DNA of 64,000 nt. Origin: Eledone cirrhosa. Lineage: Eukaryota; Mollusca; Cephalopoda; Octopoda; Eledonidae. The translations under genes were made by a program, and so were the position numbers. Positions 61,392-64,000 of this stretch are shown piece by piece. Position 1 is the first letter of the stretch; every line of letters starts with the position of its first letter. A model generated the notes under the pieces. The model made no database searches and was not told where the DNA came from. It saw only the letters and a list, made by a program, of their open reading frames with translations. The stretch lies in assembly GCA_964016885.1 (NCBI GenBank), contig OZ024741.1, positions 36,334,923 to 36,398,922 of the forward strand, read 5' to 3'.

Positions 61392-63443
61392 GTGTCTGTT
61401 GTAAACACTAAATCCCTCCCCCATGAAGAATGGACCTCCCAACATAGACTGATAATTAGCGACCTAATAGTCAGGATGAGACGTACTAGACAACAGAAGA
61501 GGACTATCCTCAGGAGAAAAATATGGAAGCTAAAGGACCCCACAGCCAGAAATAAATTCAAAAGTATACTACTTGATGCTTTCGACAGTAAGGAAGAGCA
61601 ATTAGAGTCGTACAATATAGAGGAGCAGTGGGAATTCCTGAAAGCAAACCTGCTGATGGCGGCAGACGAAGTCTGTGGCTGGAGCAGGCCTGTAGGCAGG
61701 AGGAGAGTAACATGGTGGTGGAACAGTAAGGTGGAGGGGTCAATTAAGGCCAAAAAGCAGGCTTGGAAAGTATGGCGGGATGGGGGAAGCAGAGAAGACT
61801 ATCAAGTGGCCAGGAGGGAAGCTAGGAGACAAGTGTACTTCGCAAGAAGGGAAGCAGAGGAAAGAAAGTTCAAGCATGTTCTACAACGCGAGGACCAAAA
61901 ACGTGAGGTGTTCAGGATTAACCAAGTCATACAGAATGGGGTTGTTCCGAAGGACTGGCATAGCAGCATCATCGTTAACTGTTATAAGGGTAAAGGAGAT
62001 GCCCTAGATAGGAGTAACTATAGAGGCATTAAATTAATCGACCAGGTCATGAAGGTCATGGAAAAAGTAATAGCGCAACTAATTAGAGAGAGAATTGATC
62101 TAGATGAAATGCAGTTCGGGTTTGTGTCAAGCAAAAGTACCACAGACGCTATTTTCATTGTACGACAACTACAGGAGAAGTACCTAGCTAAAAGTAAACC
62201 CCTATACTTAGCTTTTGTCGACTTGGAGAAAGCCTTCGACAGAGTCCCCCATTCGATTATCTGGTGGGCTCTTAGAAAACTAGGTGTTGACGAATGGCTT
62301 GTGAGAGCTATACAAGCCATGTATAAAGAAACAGTCAGCAAGGTTAGAATTAACAACGAATATAGTGAAGAGTTTAGCGTAAAAGTTGGCGTCCATCAGG
62401 GCTCTGTTCTCAGCCCCCTACTATTTATTATTGCCCTTCAGGCTATAACAGAGGAGTTCAAGACCGGTTGCCCATGGGAACTCCTATACGCAGATGACCT
62501 AACACTCATAGCTGAATCAATGGCCGAGCTAGAGAAGAAATTCCAAACACGAAAGCACGGCCTAGAATCAAAAGGCCTTAAAATTAACCTGGCTAAGACT
62601 AAAGTTCTAGTTTGTAAGAAAGAAAATAAGGCGGCGGTCCCTTCCGGGAAGTGGCCATGCTCAGTGTGTAGGAAAGGCGTAGGTAGAAACTCCATTTTGT
62701 GTCCCAAATGCAAAGTATGGGTGCATAAAAGATGTAGTGGGATCACAGGTAAGCTAACTAAGAACATAGATTTTACATGTGGCCGGTGCTCTGGTGCAAT
62801 AAGTAGGAGCAAGTGCCCACAAAATACTAGCTCTTTCAACTGCGCAGAGGGTTCTATAGAAATAGTGGACAGCTTCCGTTACCTGGGTGACAAAATCAGC
62901 AGTGGGGGAGGGTGCTCTGAAAGTACAGTAGCTAGAGTCAGAACTGGATGGAAAAAGTTCAGAGAGCTTATACCACTATTAGCCACTAAAGGGTTCTCCC
63001 TAAAAATGAAAGGCAGGTTGTATGATGCCTGCATACGAACAGCAATGTTGCATGGCCGTGAGACCTGGGCATTGTGTGCAGAGGATATACGAAGACTAGA
63101 GAGGAACGAAGCTTGCATGCTCCGCTGGATGTGTAATAGTAATATACGTGAACGGCAAAGCATAAACGATCTAAGAAGAAAATTAGAAATAAGAGGGATC
63201 AGATGTTGTTTACTCAAGAGAAGGCTACGTTGGTATGGTCACGTGATGCGCATGAAAGACGATAGCTGTATAACAAAGTGCAGGGCAATAAAGATAGACG
63301 GTAGCCACGGAATAGGCAGACCCAGAAAAACCTGGGATGAGCTGATAAATTCCGACCTCACACACTTACACCTCTCCAAGACAATGTCACTGGACCGAGA
63401 CCTTTGGCGGTACTCAGTAATAGAGAAGACCCGCCTTACCTAA
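61392..63443 (+). pseudogene. LINE-B RT / PHD-like finger ORF, longest open frame of the window
   Basis: 683 codons without a stop. Residues 1-~40 are the endonuclease end (SLPHEEWTSQHRLIISDLIV). The linker runs to EVFRI at ~175, where an in-frame 110-codon deletion joins NQVIQNGVVPKDW. RT motifs: FVDLEKAFDRVP (~273), GVHQGSVLSPLLF (~331), LLYADDLTLIAES (~363). The PHD-like finger at ~422-469 is intact here: CSVC..CPKC..WVHKRC..CGRC. The C-terminal part has ETWALCAEDIRRLERNEACM and GIGRPRKTWDELINSD. The lost 110 residues are the stretch that in the longer copy includes GKAAGPSEI, near the RT N-terminus, so activity is doubtful despite the open frame. It uses ATG at 61392. Confidence 0.92.
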
Positions 63444-63829
63444 ATACAAAGTAAAACCTACTACAGTCAGTAGGCATCTCTAACAAAATACACCCCTGTC
63501 CCACCACCACCACCCCATCCACACCGCCCCTTTCAATGTAAAGTTATGTTGGTGCCACAACATCCAGGTCGAAACAAATGAGATCGTGTAGGTGTCACGA
63601 TAAAAAAAACACACAGTTCACGCTGTAATGTGGCCGTGTAGGCAACACGGTAAAAACCTCCCAGCCCCACACTGTAAATGTGGTTGGTGTTTGGAAGGGC
63701 ATCCAGCTGTAGAAAACCCGCCAGATAGTCCTATGCGAGCAAGATAATCACTCTTGCCTCAAGTGGGAAAACCCCCGTCCAAACCCATGCAAGCGTGGAA
63801 TACGGACGTTAAACGTTGATGATGATGAT

Positions 63830-64000
63830 ATATATATACATATATATATACATATATATATATATATGTGTGTGTGTAATATATACACACACAGCTTGAT
63901 AAAATAGGATATATCAATTTGTGTGTGTGGAGAGAGAAAGAGGGGGGGTCGATAAAATAGGACATATTTAGCTATTTATCTATCTATATGTAAATATACA
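63830..64000. repeat. TA/TG microsatellites to the window end
   Basis: TATATACATATATATA, GTGTGTGTG, AGAGAGAAAGAGGGGGGG and CTATCTATCTA mixtures. No gene. Confidence 0.9.

Larger units (their letters stand above)
61000..63829 (+). mobile_element. LINE-B, 5'-truncated, with two internal deletions
   Basis: Starts inside the endonuclease domain (CGATGCTATAAGCTTTTCTGG, equal to ~29835 in the longer copy) and ends with the 3' UTR and GTTGATGATGATGAT at 63829. By coordinate offset to the 28.7-33.1 kb copy it lacks ~115 bp near 61337 and exactly 330 bp at 61920. Confidence 0.93.

Overview
This 64 kb window is repeat-dominated animal nuclear DNA. A cephalopod, most likely an octopus, is the best guess. 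The reasons are many copies of a tRNA-derived SINE of the type common in cephalopods, RTE-like LINEs with (GAT)n tails, Penelope-like elements, and very abundant AT, CA/TG and trinucleotide microsatellites. I found no convincing ordinary host gene, rRNA or functional tRNA. Nearly every long reading frame is a retroelement or transposase remnant, or a by-product of a stop-free tandem repeat. The only candidate host coding material is three repeated exon-like modules on the minus strand (23.4-27.3 kb).

Layout: 0-5.5 kb holds two RTE-like LINE families (called LINE-A and LINE-B here), an internally deleted LINE-B derivative, and a near-perfect palindrome made of two SINE/LINE tails. 5.5-8.4 kb is old intergenic DNA with SINE remnants, a hAT-like MITE with target-site duplication, and LINE tails. 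8.4-12.4 kb holds an A-rich minisatellite, a broken Merlin (ISXO2-type) DNA transposon, a 68-bp-arm palindrome, and a Helitron-like 3' end with internal tandem repeats. 12.4-15.7 kb holds degenerate LINE-A, two composite SINEs that carry the LINE-A 3' tail, a CR1/L2-like fragment, and three tandem copies of a ~370 bp unit. 15.7-19 kb is a tandem array of ~0.86 kb units, and 19-23.1 kb is a large hexamer-derived array (GTCAGC/GTTAGC, then TTAGTG). 23.1-27.5 kb holds the exon-like modules, one split by a LINE insertion, among (GTGGT)n DNA.

27.6-28.7 kb is a Penelope-like element with inverted terminal repeats around a GIY-YIG remnant. 28.7-33.1 kb is the only near-full-length LINE-B, with one in-frame stop. 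33-37.6 kb holds microsatellites, a hairpin MITE, and the minisatellite again, split by a LINE-A insertion. 37.6-51.2 kb holds SINEs, LINE fragments, a (CAC/TAC)n tract, a TG array with a unique island, a 24-bp minisatellite hit by a SINE, and a second non-LTR family with a (TATC)n tail. 51.5-53.9 kb is a 5'-truncated Penelope-like RT/GIY-YIG ORF, followed to 55.7 kb by a 14/15-bp minisatellite. 55.7-64 kb holds LINE tails, a palindrome, a degenerate retroelement C-terminus, a possible solo LTR, 3' fragments of LINE-A and LINE-B, and a 5'-truncated LINE-B with a long open frame.

Functionally the window records nested self-copying: LINEs supply RT and endonuclease, composite SINEs carry the LINE-A tail and probably use its machinery, and element tails seed microsatellites. 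Identifications rest on protein motifs and on comparison between copies inside the window. No database search was possible.
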